This document shows positions 1-7,997 of a stretch of DNA of 17,362 bases, in pieces. This DNA is from Pseudomonadota bacterium. GTDB lineage: Bacteria; Pseudomonadota; Alphaproteobacteria; Rhizobiales; Rhizobiaceae. The notes under the pieces are model-generated. The model was given only the letters and a program-made list of their open reading frames with translations. It ran no database searches and was not told where the DNA came from. Within the stretch, counting starts at the first letter, position 1. Every line of letters starts with the position of its first letter. Location: positions 1 to 17,362 of the forward strand of contig JAEWHN010000347.1 of the NCBI GenBank assembly GCA_023387775.1, written 5' to 3'. Made by a program: the position numbers and the translations under genes.

Positions 1-432
1 CTGCTGAACAGCATGTACCGCTCGGGCTTTCGCCGCATTCTCGTGGTCAACGGCCACGGCGGCAACTCGCCCGCAGGCGCGGTGATCTCGGAATGGCTGA
101 ACGCCCATCCGGACGCCCGCGTGAAGATGCATGACTGGTGGCGCGCACCCCTGACCTGGAAAAAGGTGATGGACACCGACCCGGCGGCCTCGCACGCCTC
201 GTGGATGGAAAACTTCCCGTGGACGCGTCTGGCCGAGGTCGTGCAACCGACCGAGCCCAAGTCGCGCATCGATTACGCCCGGCTTGCGCGAGTCGACGCG
301 GCGGCCAAGCGGGAAATGCTGGGCGAAGGCAATTATCACGGCCTGTTCGAGCGTCCCGACGCTGACATGCTGGCCATCTGGGACGTTGCGGTGGCAGAGA
401 CCCGCGCACTCCTGGATGCCGACTGGAACTGA
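1..432 (+). CDS. Creatininase-family amidohydrolase, C-terminal part (5' end outside window)
   Basis: The reading frame is open from the first base of the window, giving 143 visible residues; the start codon lies upstream. Visible residues 10-22 contain a hydrophobic strand followed by NGHGGN, the conserved loop of the creatininase (creatinine amidohydrolase) family. These are metal-dependent cytoplasmic enzymes that open cyclic amides or cleave related C-N bonds. The rest fits the C-terminal half of the roughly 250-residue family. The first ATG in frame (base 13) is internal, because homology to the strand before NGHGGN continues in front of it. The gene lies 52 bases before an ABC permease on the same strand, so a shared operon is likely. 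The exact substrate (creatinine, formamide-type compounds or another cyclic amide) cannot be read from this fragment. Confidence 0.85.
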   Translation: MLNSMYRSGFRRILVVNGHGGNSPAGAVISEWLNAHPDARVKMHDWWRAPLTWKKVMDTDPAASHASWMENFPWTRLAEVVQPTEPKSRIDYARLARVDAAAKREMLGEGNYHGLFERPDADMLAIWDVAVAETRALLDADWN

Positions 433-484
433 GCCGAACCGATCAGGGCAAGATGACGTCCTCAGCGGACGCGACAGGGGAGCG

Positions 485-1456
485 ATGTTTTCTTTCGTCT
501 TTCAACGCATCTTCCAGGCAGGACTCGTGGTCGTCGCGATGTCCATGCTGGTGTTCTGCGGTGTCTACGCCGTCGGTAACCCGATCGACGTCCTGATCTC
601 GCCCGACGCGACGCAGGAAATCCGCGCACAGGTGATCGCCCGCTACGGCCTCGACCTGCCGCTCTGGCAGCAATATTTTCAGTTCGCCAACCGGCTCATC
701 CATGGCGACTTCGGTTCCTCCTTCGTCTACGGCATGCCGGTCGGCTCGCTGATCCTGTCGCGCCTGCCGGCCACGCTCGAACTGACGGTGTTTGCGGTCA
801 TGCTCGCCTCGGCCGTCGGCATCCCGCTTGGCGTCTATGCCGGCTACCGACCGCAGAGCCTCGCCTCGCGCATCATCATGGGCGCCTCGATCCTCGGCTT
901 CTCGGTGCCGACCTTCTGGTTCGGCCTGATGCTCATCATGGTCTTTGCCGTGCAGTGCGGCTGCATGCCGGCCGGGGGGCGTGGCGCGACGGTCTCGCTT
1001 TTCGGCGTCGAATGGAGCTTCCTCACCGCCGACGGCTTCAAGCACATGCTGCTGCCCGGCATCAACCTGGCGCTGTTCAAGCTGTCGATGATGATCCGCC
1101 TGGCCCGCGCCGGCACCCGCGAGGTGATGCTGAGCGACACGGTGAAATTTGCCCGCGCCGCCGGCATCAGCGAGCGGACCATCCTGCTGCGCCACGTGAT
1201 GAAGCTGATCTCCATCCCGCTGGTCACGGTCTTCGGCCTGGAATTCGGCTCCACGCTGGCCTTCGCGGTGGTGACGGAGACGATCTTCTCCTGGCCCGGC
1301 CTCGGCAAGTTGATCATCGACAGCATCACCTCGCTCGACCGCCCCGTCATGGTGGCCTACCTGATGCTGGTCGCGCTGCTGTTCATTGTCATTAACCTGT
1401 CCGTGGACCTGGTCTACGTGCTGCTCGATCCGCGTCTGAGAAAGGGACGGGCATGA
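485..1456 (+). CDS. ABC transporter permease, DppB/OppB type
   Basis: Inner-membrane permease of a peptide/nickel-type ABC importer, 323 residues, the usual length for this family. A hydrophobic N-terminal segment (about residues 10-30) is followed by a periplasmic stretch containing GDFGSSF (74-80). Further membrane segments lie at about 98-120, 130-157, 187-205, 245-268 and 287-312. The cytoplasmic coupling loop is at about 218-240 (AAGISERTILLRHVMK), and the C-terminus is LLDPRLRKG, typical of DppB-like proteins. The start at 485 is chosen because AGGGGAG lies just upstream (476-482) and the protein then begins directly before the first membrane helix. The frame is open further upstream, but that part overlaps the creatininase gene and has no homology. 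The stop overlaps the next start (ATGA), indicating translational coupling. Confidence 0.93.
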   Translation: MFSFVFQRIFQAGLVVVAMSMLVFCGVYAVGNPIDVLISPDATQEIRAQVIARYGLDLPLWQQYFQFANRLIHGDFGSSFVYGMPVGSLILSRLPATLELTVFAVMLASAVGIPLGVYAGYRPQSLASRIIMGASILGFSVPTFWFGLMLIMVFAVQCGCMPAGGRGATVSLFGVEWSFLTADGFKHMLLPGINLALFKLSMMIRLARAGTREVMLSDTVKFARAAGISERTILLRHVMKLISIPLVTVFGLEFGSTLAFAVVTETIFSWPGLGKLIIDSITSLDRPVMVAYLMLVALLFIVINLSVDLVYVLLDPRLRKGRA

Positions 1457-2334
1457 CGAACGCCTCTACCCCGCTGCGCAATTTCCTCACGGAATTCTCC
1501 CGCAACCGTGTCGCGCTCGCCGCCGGCATCGTGACCCTGCTGATCGCCGTGCTGGCGCTGGCGGCTCCGCTCGTCGCGCCGCAGGACCCGTACGACCTCG
1601 CCAACCTGGTGTTGCGCGACGCGCGCCGGGCGCCGGGCTACGTCGGCACCAGCGGCTACGTGCACCTGCTCGGCACCGATGCGCAGGGCCGCGACCTGCT
1701 CTCGGCGATCCTCTACGGCCTGCGCATCTCGCTCAAGGTCGGCGTGATCTCGGGCGCCATCGCCTTCACGGTCGGCGCTCTGGTCGGCACTAGCGCCGCC
1801 TATATCGGCGGCCGCACCGAAAGCCTGCTGATGCGCATCGTCGACCTGCAGCTTTCCTTCCCGGCGATCCTGCTGGCCTTCGTGATCGCGGCCATTCTCG
1901 GCCAGGGCCAGTACCAGCTCATCCTGGCGCTGATCTTCGCCCAATACGCCTATTTCGCCCGCACCGCGCATGGCGCGGCCTCCGCCGAGCGGCAGAAGGA
2001 CTATGTCGAGGCAGCGCTGTCGGTGCCGCTGAAGGCACGTCGGGTGGTGCTTCGCCACATCCTGCCCAACGCCCTGCCGCCGCTGATCGTGGTGGCCACG
2101 GTGCAGGTGGCCAGCGCCATCTCGCTCGAAGCCACCCTCTCCTTCCTCGGTGTCGGCCTGCCGCCGACGGAACCGTCGCTCGGCATGCTTATCGCCAACG
2201 GCTTCCAGTATCTGCTGTCGGGCCGCTACTGGATCTCGATCTACCCCGGCATCGCCCTCATCCTGTTCATCGTGTCACTGAACCTCGTCGGCGACCAGAT
2301 CCGCGACCAGCTCAACCCGAGGCTGCAGAAATGA
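1453..2334 (+). CDS. ABC transporter permease, DppC/OppC type
   Basis: Second inner-membrane permease of the same importer, 293 residues. It has an N-terminal membrane helix (about 20-42) and the conserved periplasmic-to-membrane motif GTDAQGRDLLSAILYGLRIS (74-93) that marks DppC-like proteins. Further helices lie at about 98-118, 136-166, 207-225 and 264-281. The coupling loop is at about 185-206 (EAALSVPLKARRVVLRHILP), and the C-terminus (DQLNPRLQK) matches the usual DxLDPRLR ending. Its ATG overlaps the TGA of the upstream permease, and its own stop overlaps the start of the ATP-binding gene in the same ATGA way. The two permeases are expected to form the heterodimeric channel. Confidence 0.93.
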   Translation: MTNASTPLRNFLTEFSRNRVALAAGIVTLLIAVLALAAPLVAPQDPYDLANLVLRDARRAPGYVGTSGYVHLLGTDAQGRDLLSAILYGLRISLKVGVISGAIAFTVGALVGTSAAYIGGRTESLLMRIVDLQLSFPAILLAFVIAAILGQGQYQLILALIFAQYAYFARTAHGAASAERQKDYVEAALSVPLKARRVVLRHILPNALPPLIVVATVQVASAISLEATLSFLGVGLPPTEPSLGMLIANGFQYLLSGRYWISIYPGIALILFIVSLNLVGDQIRDQLNPRLQK

Positions 2335-4067
2335 CGGCGCCGCTCCTGCAGGTCACCGACCTCAAGACCCATTTCCACACGGCCAAGGGCCTGATGAAGG
2401 CGGTGGACGGCGTGTCGTTCTCGCTGGCCGCCGGTGAAGTCCTCGGCCTTGTGGGCGAATCCGGCTCGGGCAAGAGCATCACCGGCTTCTCGATCATCGG
2501 CCTGATCGATCAGCCGGGCTGCATCGAAAGCGGCTCGTCGATCAAGCTCGAGGGCCGCGAGCTCGTAGGCCTTCCGACCAACGAATTGCGCGCTATCCGT
2601 GGCAAGGCCATTTCCATGGTCTTCCAGGACCCGATGATGACGCTGAACCCGGTGCTCAGCATTTTCACGCAGATCCGCTTGGCGCTCGAAGCGCATGGCA
2701 AGGTCTCCACCGCCGAGGCGCGCCAGCGCGCGATCGCGGCGCTGAAGCAGGTGCGCATCCCCGACCCCGAACTCAAGGTCGACTTCTATCCGCACCAGTT
2801 TTCCGGCGGCATGCGCCAGCGCGTGGCGATCGCCATCGCGCTTCTGCACAAGCCCAAGCTCATCATCGCCGACGAGCCGACCACCGCGCTCGACGTCTCG
2901 ATCCAGGCCGAGATCCTGGCCGAGATGAAGGAGCTGGTGAAGGAAACCGGGACGGCGCTGATCTGGATCAGCCACGACCTCGCCACCGTCGCCTCGATCG
3001 CCGACCAGGTCGCCGTGATGAAGACCGGGCGCATCGTCGAGGCCGGCGCCACCAACGATGTGCTGCTCAACCCGCAGCACCCCTATACGCGCGGGCTGCT
3101 CGACGCCCTGCCCTCGCGCGCCGAACCCGGCGCCATGCTGGCCCGCAACAGCGGCGACGGCGCGGTCGATCCGGCACCGCCCCCGCGCCGCGAGGTCGCC
3201 GGCCAGAAGCGGATGCCGAAGGATGGCGTGCCCTATTTCGTCATCGAGGGCGTCAGCAAGAAGTTCCGCAGGAACACTGGCCTGCTGCACGACCTCGCCG
3301 AGAAGGTGGGCCTCGCCTCGCCTGTTCCCTTCGTGCAGGCGGTGGACGATATCAGCCTGACGCTGGCGCGCGGCGATGCGCTGGGCCTCGTCGGCGAATC
3401 CGGCAGCGGCAAGTCGACGCTCGGCCGCATCGCCGCGGGCATCTACGCGCCCACCACCGGCAAGGTCAGGCTCGAGGGCAACCCGGTCATCTCCGGTGGC
3501 CGCAACCCGACGAAAGTGACCACGCGCGTCCAGACCATCTTCCAGGACCCGTTCGCCTCGCTCGACCCACGCATGCGCGTCGGCGACAGCATCTCGGAAG
3601 GGCCCCTGGCGCATGGGCTCGTCACGCGCGCACAGGCCGGCGAATATGTCCGCCAGTGGCTCGCAGCGGTCGGGCTCGATCCGGCCTTCGCCAGTCGCTA
3701 TCCGCACCAGTTCTCCGGCGGCCAGCGCCAGCGCGTGGCGATCGCGCGTGGGCTTGCCATGCAGCCCGATGTGGTGGTTTGCGACGAGCCGGTGGCCTCG
3801 CTCGACGTCTCCATCCAGGCGCAGATCATCAATCTGCTCATCCGCCTGCGCAAGGAACTGGAGCTGACGCTGATCTTCATTTCTCACGACCTCTCGGTCG
3901 TCCGGCACCTGTGCGACCGCGTGGCGATCATGTATCGCGGCCGCATCGTGGAAGCCGGCCAGACCGCCGAGATCTACGAGAACCCGCAGGACGACTATAC
4001 GCGGCGGCTGCTCGCGGCTGTGCCGGTGCTGCCGCAGGCGGCGCAGGCGACCGCGGCAGCAGTTTGA
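2331..4067 (+). CDS. ABC transporter ATP-binding protein with two fused nucleotide-binding domains
   Basis: 578 residues holding two complete ABC ATPase domains in one chain, equivalent to DppD plus DppF of peptide importers. Domain 1: Walker A GESGSGKS (42-49), Q-loop Q99, signature FSGGMRQR (157-164), Walker B LIIADEP (177-183), switch histidine in SHD (214-216). Domain 2: Walker A GESGSGKS (355-362), Q-loop Q405, signature FSGGQRQR (461-468), Walker B VVVCDEP (481-487), switch SHD (518-520). All catalytic residues are present in both halves. The peptide-importer-specific C-terminal motif NPQHPYTRGLL follows domain 1 (247-257), with its counterpart NPQDDYTRRLL (551-561) after domain 2. A linker at about 262-300 separates the two. 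ATGA coupling to the permease supports one importer; no substrate-binding protein gene is in view. Confidence 0.95.
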   Translation: MTAPLLQVTDLKTHFHTAKGLMKAVDGVSFSLAAGEVLGLVGESGSGKSITGFSIIGLIDQPGCIESGSSIKLEGRELVGLPTNELRAIRGKAISMVFQDPMMTLNPVLSIFTQIRLALEAHGKVSTAEARQRAIAALKQVRIPDPELKVDFYPHQFSGGMRQRVAIAIALLHKPKLIIADEPTTALDVSIQAEILAEMKELVKETGTALIWISHDLATVASIADQVAVMKTGRIVEAGATNDVLLNPQHPYTRGLLDALPSRAEPGAMLARNSGDGAVDPAPPPRREVAGQKRMPKDGVPYFVIEGVSKKFRRNTGLLHDLAEKVGLASPVPFVQAVDDISLTLARGDALGLVGESGSGKSTLGRIAAGIYAPTTGKVRLEGNPVISGGRNPTKVTTRVQTIFQDPFASLDPRMRVGDSISEGPLAHGLVTRAQAGEYVRQWLAAVGLDPAFASRYPHQFSGGQRQRVAIARGLAMQPDVVVCDEPVASLDVSIQAQIINLLIRLRKELELTLIFISHDLSVVRHLCDRVAIMYRGRIVEAGQTAEIYENPQDDYTRRLLAAVPVLPQAAQATAAAV

Positions 4068-4087
4068 ACCATCAAAATACGAGGTGA

Positions 4088-4981
4088 ATGATGGAACCCT
4101 GGCAGTGGGACGAGTCGGTTTGGCGCGGCAAGGTGGAGAAGATCCGTGCGGGCCGCTCGCTGAAGCCGAAGGCCTGGAAGAACGGCGCGCGCTGCGCGGT
4201 TGCGCTGTCCTTCGACAGCGACCATGAAAGCAACGAGTTGCGCGACGGCGGCGAATCCATCGGCCGCATGTCGCAGGGCCAGTACGGCAACCGCGTCGGC
4301 ATCCCGCGCATCCTCAAGACCCTTTCCGACAACGACATCAAGGCGACCTTCTTCGTGCCGGCCGTGGTCGGCCTGCTCTATCCCGACGAGCAGCGCCGGG
4401 TGATCGCCGAGGGCCATGAGATCGGCCTGCACGGCTGGATCCACGAGCTCAACACCAAGGTTCCCCCGGAGAACGAGCGCGACCTGCACTTCCGCGCCGC
4501 CGACACGCTGGAGAAGATCACCGGCGTTCGCCCGGTCGGCATGCGCACGCCGTCCTGGGATTTTTCGAGCGTCACGCTCAAGATCCAGCGCGAACTGGGC
4601 CTGCTCTACGATTCCTCGCTGATGGCCGACGACGATCCCTACGAGATCGTCGAGGACGGAGAGCCGACCGGCATCGTCGAGCTGCCGGTGGAATGGATTC
4701 GCGACGACGCGGTCTATTTCAACATGAACCGCTTTACCGCGCTGCGTCCCTACATGGCCCCCTCGGGCGTGCTGGACATCTTCCGTCGCGAGTTCGACCG
4801 CGCCTATGAGGAAGGCGGCCTGTTCCTTTTGACCATGCACCCGCATGTCATCGGCTACCGCTCGCGCATCTCCATCCTGGAGGAGCTGATCCGGCACATC
4901 CGCAGCCACGACGACGTCTGGTTTGCCACCCATGCCGACATCGCGGCCTATGCCGCCGAAGGCCTGCGCGACGGCAAGTGA
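4088..4981 (+). CDS. Polysaccharide-deacetylase-fold hydrolase, HpPgdA / cyclic-imidase-like
   Basis: 297 residues of the NodB-homology (carbohydrate esterase 4) fold, in the branch that includes Helicobacter PgdA, allantoinase-like PuuE and bacterial cyclic imide hydrolases. Visible motifs: motif 1 as ALSFDSDHES (39-48) in place of the usual TFDDG, giving the metal-binding Asp; motif 2 as GLHGWIHE (113-120), whose H115 and H119 have the HxxxH spacing of the metal ligands; MRTPSWDFS (152-160), the equivalent of motif 3; and TMHPH (249-253) near the C-terminus. There is no signal peptide, so it should act in the cytoplasm. It starts 20 bases after the ABC ATPase. The second ATG (4091) is better spaced from the AGGTG sequence at 4083-4087 than the first and may be the true start. 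Position in an importer operon with a creatininase favours a catabolic amidohydrolase over a cell-wall enzyme. Confidence 0.88.
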   Translation: MMEPWQWDESVWRGKVEKIRAGRSLKPKAWKNGARCAVALSFDSDHESNELRDGGESIGRMSQGQYGNRVGIPRILKTLSDNDIKATFFVPAVVGLLYPDEQRRVIAEGHEIGLHGWIHELNTKVPPENERDLHFRAADTLEKITGVRPVGMRTPSWDFSSVTLKIQRELGLLYDSSLMADDDPYEIVEDGEPTGIVELPVEWIRDDAVYFNMNRFTALRPYMAPSGVLDIFRREFDRAYEEGGLFLLTMHPHVIGYRSRISILEELIRHIRSHDDVWFATHADIAAYAAEGLRDGK

Positions 4982-4991
4982 CCCTCGACGC

Positions 4992-5013
4992 GCCGGCGGG
5001 CTTCCCCGCCGGC
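4992..5013 (+). terminator. GC-rich hairpin after the ABC operon
   Basis: Perfect 9-bp stem (GCCGGCGGG / CCCGCCGGC) with a CTTC loop, starting 10 bases after the stop of the deacetylase gene. No T-run follows, so it may be a weak intrinsic terminator or an mRNA-end stabiliser rather than a canonical terminator. Confidence 0.45.
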
Positions 5014-5130
5014 CGGCGCGGCACCGGGCGCGCCCGACGCCCCCGTGGCTTCTCTCACCGCGCGCAAGTACCGGCATTCGGCTGGCCATGTTGTTCTCCG
5101 CATGGCTCAATTCCATGGTATATGGCCGCC

Positions 5131-5799
5131 ATGGATTCATTATCAGATGCCTTTCCCGTCTATAATCCGCCGCGGGAACCCTACGTCTCGATCCTCCATC
5201 GCGACGCAGACCTGCTCGTGCTCGACAAGCCGAGCGGTCTTCTTTCGGTGCCCGGACGCCATCCTGCGCTCGCCGACAGCCTGGCGACGCGCGTTCAGGA
5301 ACAATTTCCCCAAGCCCTGATCATTCACCGACTGGACAAGGACACGTCCGGCCTGGTGCTGATGTCGCTCAACCGCAAGGCGCATGCCGCGGTTGCAGCG
5401 CAGTTCGAGGCGCGCACCGCCAAGAAGTCCTATGTGGCCGAGGTCTGGGGACGGGTCCAGGATGAAGAAGGACTGGTCGACCTGCCCTTGGCTATCGACC
5501 CGGACAACAAACCCCGGCATCGCGTCGACCATCAGCAAGGCAAGCCCGCGCAGACGCGCTGGTGCGTTCTCGGATACGGCCAGAACACCACGCGCCTGCG
5601 TCTTTTCCCGCTGACCGGACGCACACACCAGCTGCGCGTGCACATGAAGGCGTTGGGTCACGTGATCCTGGGCGACGAGTTCTATGCGGACGGCGCGGCT
5701 CTGGCGGCCGCAGACCGCCTGCTTCTCCACGCCGAAGAACTGAGCTTTCGGCATCCCCGTGGCGCGGACGTCACCTTCACCGCGCCTGTGCCCTTCTGA
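5131..5799 (+). CDS. rluA: Pseudouridine synthase RluA (23S rRNA / tRNA)
   Basis: 222 residues, close in length to E. coli RluA (219). RluA converts uridine to pseudouridine at U746 of 23S rRNA and U32 of some tRNAs. The sequence follows E. coli RluA from the N-terminus: YNPPREPYVSIL (11-22), KPSGLLSVPGR (33-43), the catalytic motif HRLDKDTSG with Asp69 (66-74), KKSYVAEVWG (98-107), GLVDLPL (114-120), GKPAQT (137-142), LTGRTHQLRVHM (161-172), LGDEFYA (180-186) and LLLHAE (197-202). There is no N-terminal S4 domain, as expected for RluA itself rather than RluC or RluD. ATG 5131 fits the family start; an in-frame ATG at 5122 (adding MAA) is possible and neither has a strong ribosome binding site. 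rsmJ follows 8 bases downstream. Confidence 0.92.
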   Translation: MDSLSDAFPVYNPPREPYVSILHRDADLLVLDKPSGLLSVPGRHPALADSLATRVQEQFPQALIIHRLDKDTSGLVLMSLNRKAHAAVAAQFEARTAKKSYVAEVWGRVQDEEGLVDLPLAIDPDNKPRHRVDHQQGKPAQTRWCVLGYGQNTTRLRLFPLTGRTHQLRVHMKALGHVILGDEFYADGAALAAADRLLLHAEELSFRHPRGADVTFTAPVPF

Positions 5800-5807
5800 G
5801 AGCGACG

Positions 5808-6434
5808 ATGGCGCAAAACCTCGACGCGACATCCCTGATCGTCGATTTCGTCGGCGGCGCGATCGGTCACCGTTTTCGCTCTGGCGAGGGGCGCGGGCAG
5901 GCCCTGGCGAAAGCCGCGGGGTTTTCGCGCGGCGTCACGCCGGAAATCGTGGACGCCACTGCCGGCCTCGGCCGTGACGCGTTTTTCCTGGCATCGCTTG
6001 GTGCGCGCGTCACCCTCATCGAGCGCTCCATGACGATGCATGACCTGCTAGCCGAAGGGCTCGACCGCGCCCGGGCGCAGGGGGGACGGTATGCCGAAAC
6101 GGTGGCGCGGATGACGCTGATCCACGGCGACTCATGCGCCCTGCTGCCGCAATTGGACCCTCAGGTGGTGCTGGTCGATCCGATGCACCCGCCCCGCAAC
6201 AACACGGCGCTGGTGAAGAAGGAGATGCGGCTGATCCGCGAAATCGTCGGCACCGATCCCGACGCCGCGCAACTCATGCAGGTCGCCCTGGAGACCGCGC
6301 GCAACCGAGTGGTGCTCAAGTGGCCCCTGCGTGCGGAACCGATGCCGGCGCTCCCCAAACCGTCCCATCAGATCCTGGGAAAGAGCACTCGGTACGACGT
6401 CTTCGTGAAAGCCAGGATCGTGAAAACACCCTGA
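5808..6434 (+). CDS. rsmJ: 16S rRNA methyltransferase RsmJ-like, N-terminally short
   Basis: 208 residues of a Rossmann-fold SAM-dependent methyltransferase matching RsmJ (YhiQ), which makes m2G1516 in 16S rRNA. Matching blocks: VDFVGGAIGHR (12-22), GRGQALAKA (28-36), the SAM-binding loop VDATAGLGRDAF (48-59), the acidic strand end LIER (70-73), the catalytic-type motif VDPMHPP (123-129), then ALVKKEMRLIREIVGTD (134-150) and the C-terminal RYDVF (195-199). E. coli RsmJ is about 250 residues; this protein lacks roughly the first 45-60, so the N-terminal domain is absent. The start at 5808 follows rluA by 8 bases with GAGAG at 5798-5802. The upstream in-frame extension overlaps rluA and shows no RsmJ-like sequence. 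Confidence 0.85.
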   Translation: MAQNLDATSLIVDFVGGAIGHRFRSGEGRGQALAKAAGFSRGVTPEIVDATAGLGRDAFFLASLGARVTLIERSMTMHDLLAEGLDRARAQGGRYAETVARMTLIHGDSCALLPQLDPQVVLVDPMHPPRNNTALVKKEMRLIREIVGTDPDAAQLMQVALETARNRVVLKWPLRAEPMPALPKPSHQILGKSTRYDVFVKARIVKTP

Positions 6435-6886
6435 TCGGTTCAGAAAGCCCAGCACGGCAGTTCGCAAGAACCTCCTCCGAAAGAACAGAGGCGGCCTCAA
6501 AAACCCTCCTGCCAGCGCGACCGATCTTCGCTCGGATCAACTTCGTCACGGAAACGGGCCTCAAAATGCACCTCGAGCTGGCTCGCGCTCGGCAGGATCT
6601 TGGGGCCGCAAACTAGCTGCCGGACGTTAAGGGGCGACGGTGCTTATGAGTTCCAGCTTAGAACTGCTCTCTTACCTTTGAAAACCTTGGCAGCTCCGCG
6701 CCGCTGTCCGACTTAAAATTGCGAATCTGATGTCAGTTTCCCGCTTAGCTCCGCATACATCCGCTAACCCGCTCAGGACACACACCCTGAGAGAGCGATC
6801 TGATGGTCTTCGATCCGAGGTTTAAGGGCATTCGTGCGGGGGGATACCGCTTTTACCGGACGCCGTCGTGCGCATGCCAGGAAGCA
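6435..6886. other. Intergenic stretch with no convincing gene
   Basis: About 450 bases between rsmJ and the converging minus-strand hypothetical gene. Short frames on the plus strand, including one from 6803 that continues antisense to the next gene, show no family motifs and no good ribosome binding site. The part around 6640-6780 is clearly richer in A+T than its surroundings. A 6-bp inverted repeat (CTCAGG at 6772-6777, CCTGAG at 6786-6791, 8-base loop) lies 95 bases past the stop of the minus-strand gene and might help end transcription, but no T-run accompanies it. No tRNA or other RNA gene was recognised. Confidence 0.5.
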
Positions 6887-7795
6887 TTAGATATTTCGAA
6901 CGCAGTCGCGAATCCGGTCCATCATGGCTTCACGATCGAGCAGGACGTTCCTTCCCTCTTCCCCTTCAAGCCGGAGGGACACCGGGATACCAAGTTTTCT
7001 CGCGTAGTCGAGAGGGTTCCTTCTCGCTTCGGGAATGAGCAGGGTGAACTCTCCCCTCGTCACGTGCCGGGAGCGGAGCCGTCGGACGGCTGCAGGATCA
7101 AACATTTTTCTTATCCCGGCGCGCATCGAGTCCCTGGGAGCCTCCCTCCTAGGATTGATGATCCCAGCATGGCGCAGCGCGTCGAAAAGGGGGCGACCGC
7201 ACACCAGGAGAAACTGCAGGAAGTGTTCGCAAATCTCGGTCTCCTCCCCACAGTCGAACCTGGCAATTCGGTCGAGCCACGCTGCCGAAACGAGCTGTTT
7301 CGCTTCCTTTCGGTCGACAAACAAGTGCAAAGCGTCCGTGGTCGAACCGATTTTTGCAGCGCGGAGCAGGCCATCGCGCACGAGCCGCAGCCCAAGAATG
7401 GCGGCGAGGCGACCTTCCGGCATCCGGCGCATGCTCATCCACAAAGGCGTCCACCCACTTTCCGAGCGTACGGCGCTCGTTGAGTCCTCCAGGTCAGCCA
7501 TAAGCGACCGAACGGAAGCCCCCACCAGATCACGATAGGGAATTGGCTCGGCTCCATCGCATAATCTGGCGACGCCGAGCAGCCTGCCTGCGAACTCTCC
7601 GTAGAGGGCGGGCACACCGATCGTCTGAGCGAGCTTATAGCCGGGCACGGCGTCCCGGACCTCGACGGCGACCCGTTCTACCAACTCGCGCTGAAGCCTC
7701 CCGCCGCGCCCCACCTCCAAACCCAGTCGAGGCACGTCCGCAAGGTAGATGTCGGCATTGACCAGGGGCCGATCGTGTTGATGATCGAGAACCAT
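6887..7795 (-). CDS. Hypothetical protein, possibly DNA-binding, with two helix-turn-helix-like segments
   Basis: 302 residues, no family recognised with certainty. The start is well defined: an in-frame TAG lies eight codons upstream and AGGA sits about 10 bases before the ATG. The protein is soluble, rich in Arg/Glu/Leu, with no signal peptide or membrane segment. Two stretches share a pattern of helix, a GLL or GII turn, a basic loop, then an aromatic-Asp strand and helix: about 128-169 (RDGLLRAAKIG then LFVDRKEAKQL) and about 193-241 (LRHAGIINPRRE then KMFDPAAVRRL). This pattern is common in excisionase- or TniQ-like DNA-binding proteins, so a DNA-binding role is my inference only. Codons are mixed, with more AGG/AGA than in neighbouring genes, which hints at an accessory origin. 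It is 202 bases downstream of the STAS-like gene on the same strand. Confidence 0.6.
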   Translation of the reverse strand: MVLDHQHDRPLVNADIYLADVPRLGLEVGRGGRLQRELVERVAVEVRDAVPGYKLAQTIGVPALYGEFAGRLLGVARLCDGAEPIPYRDLVGASVRSLMADLEDSTSAVRSESGWTPLWMSMRRMPEGRLAAILGLRLVRDGLLRAAKIGSTTDALHLFVDRKEAKQLVSAAWLDRIARFDCGEETEICEHFLQFLLVCGRPLFDALRHAGIINPRREAPRDSMRAGIRKMFDPAAVRRLRSRHVTRGEFTLLIPEARRNPLDYARKLGIPVSLRLEGEEGRNVLLDREAMMDRIRDCVRNI

Positions 7796-7997
7796 AGGTC
7801 CGATTTCCTGTGGCGGCTAGTGTGTACCTGCCCTCACATCATGCGCGGCCTCCGCCGGGCAAACTTCTCGAATGGATGGTTATAGAGCGCCGCCTCGGCC
7901 GATCGCCGTCCTTCGCCGTTCGACCGGCTTTCCTATCTTTTGCCGCCTTCAGGCTACGCGTCACGGCACCGTTACCGTCTCGATTCCGGCCACAGGC

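Noticed and set aside
2241..3908. A 555-codon open frame on the minus strand opposite the ABC ATPase gene.
   Set aside because: It is antisense to a gene with all ABC motifs; its translation is a low-complexity Arg/Asp/Ala/Gly mix with no family pattern, a common by-product of high-GC codon use.
4978..5130. Possible 51-residue N-terminal extension of RluA from a GTG overlapping the deacetylase stop.
   Set aside because: The extension reads through the GC hairpin, is not like any RluA N-terminus, and the protein from 5131 already has the E. coli length.
3995..5140. A 381-codon open frame on the minus strand opposite the deacetylase gene.
   Set aside because: It is a mirror of the deacetylase codons, with no recognisable motif and no ribosome binding site.
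6471..6497. Possible terminator after rsmJ (CCTC ... GAGG).
   Set aside because: The stem is only 4 bp, with no T-run; too weak to report.
6803..7483. A 226-codon plus-strand frame.
   Set aside because: It lies mostly antisense to the 302-residue minus-strand gene, has poor protein-like composition and no supported start.
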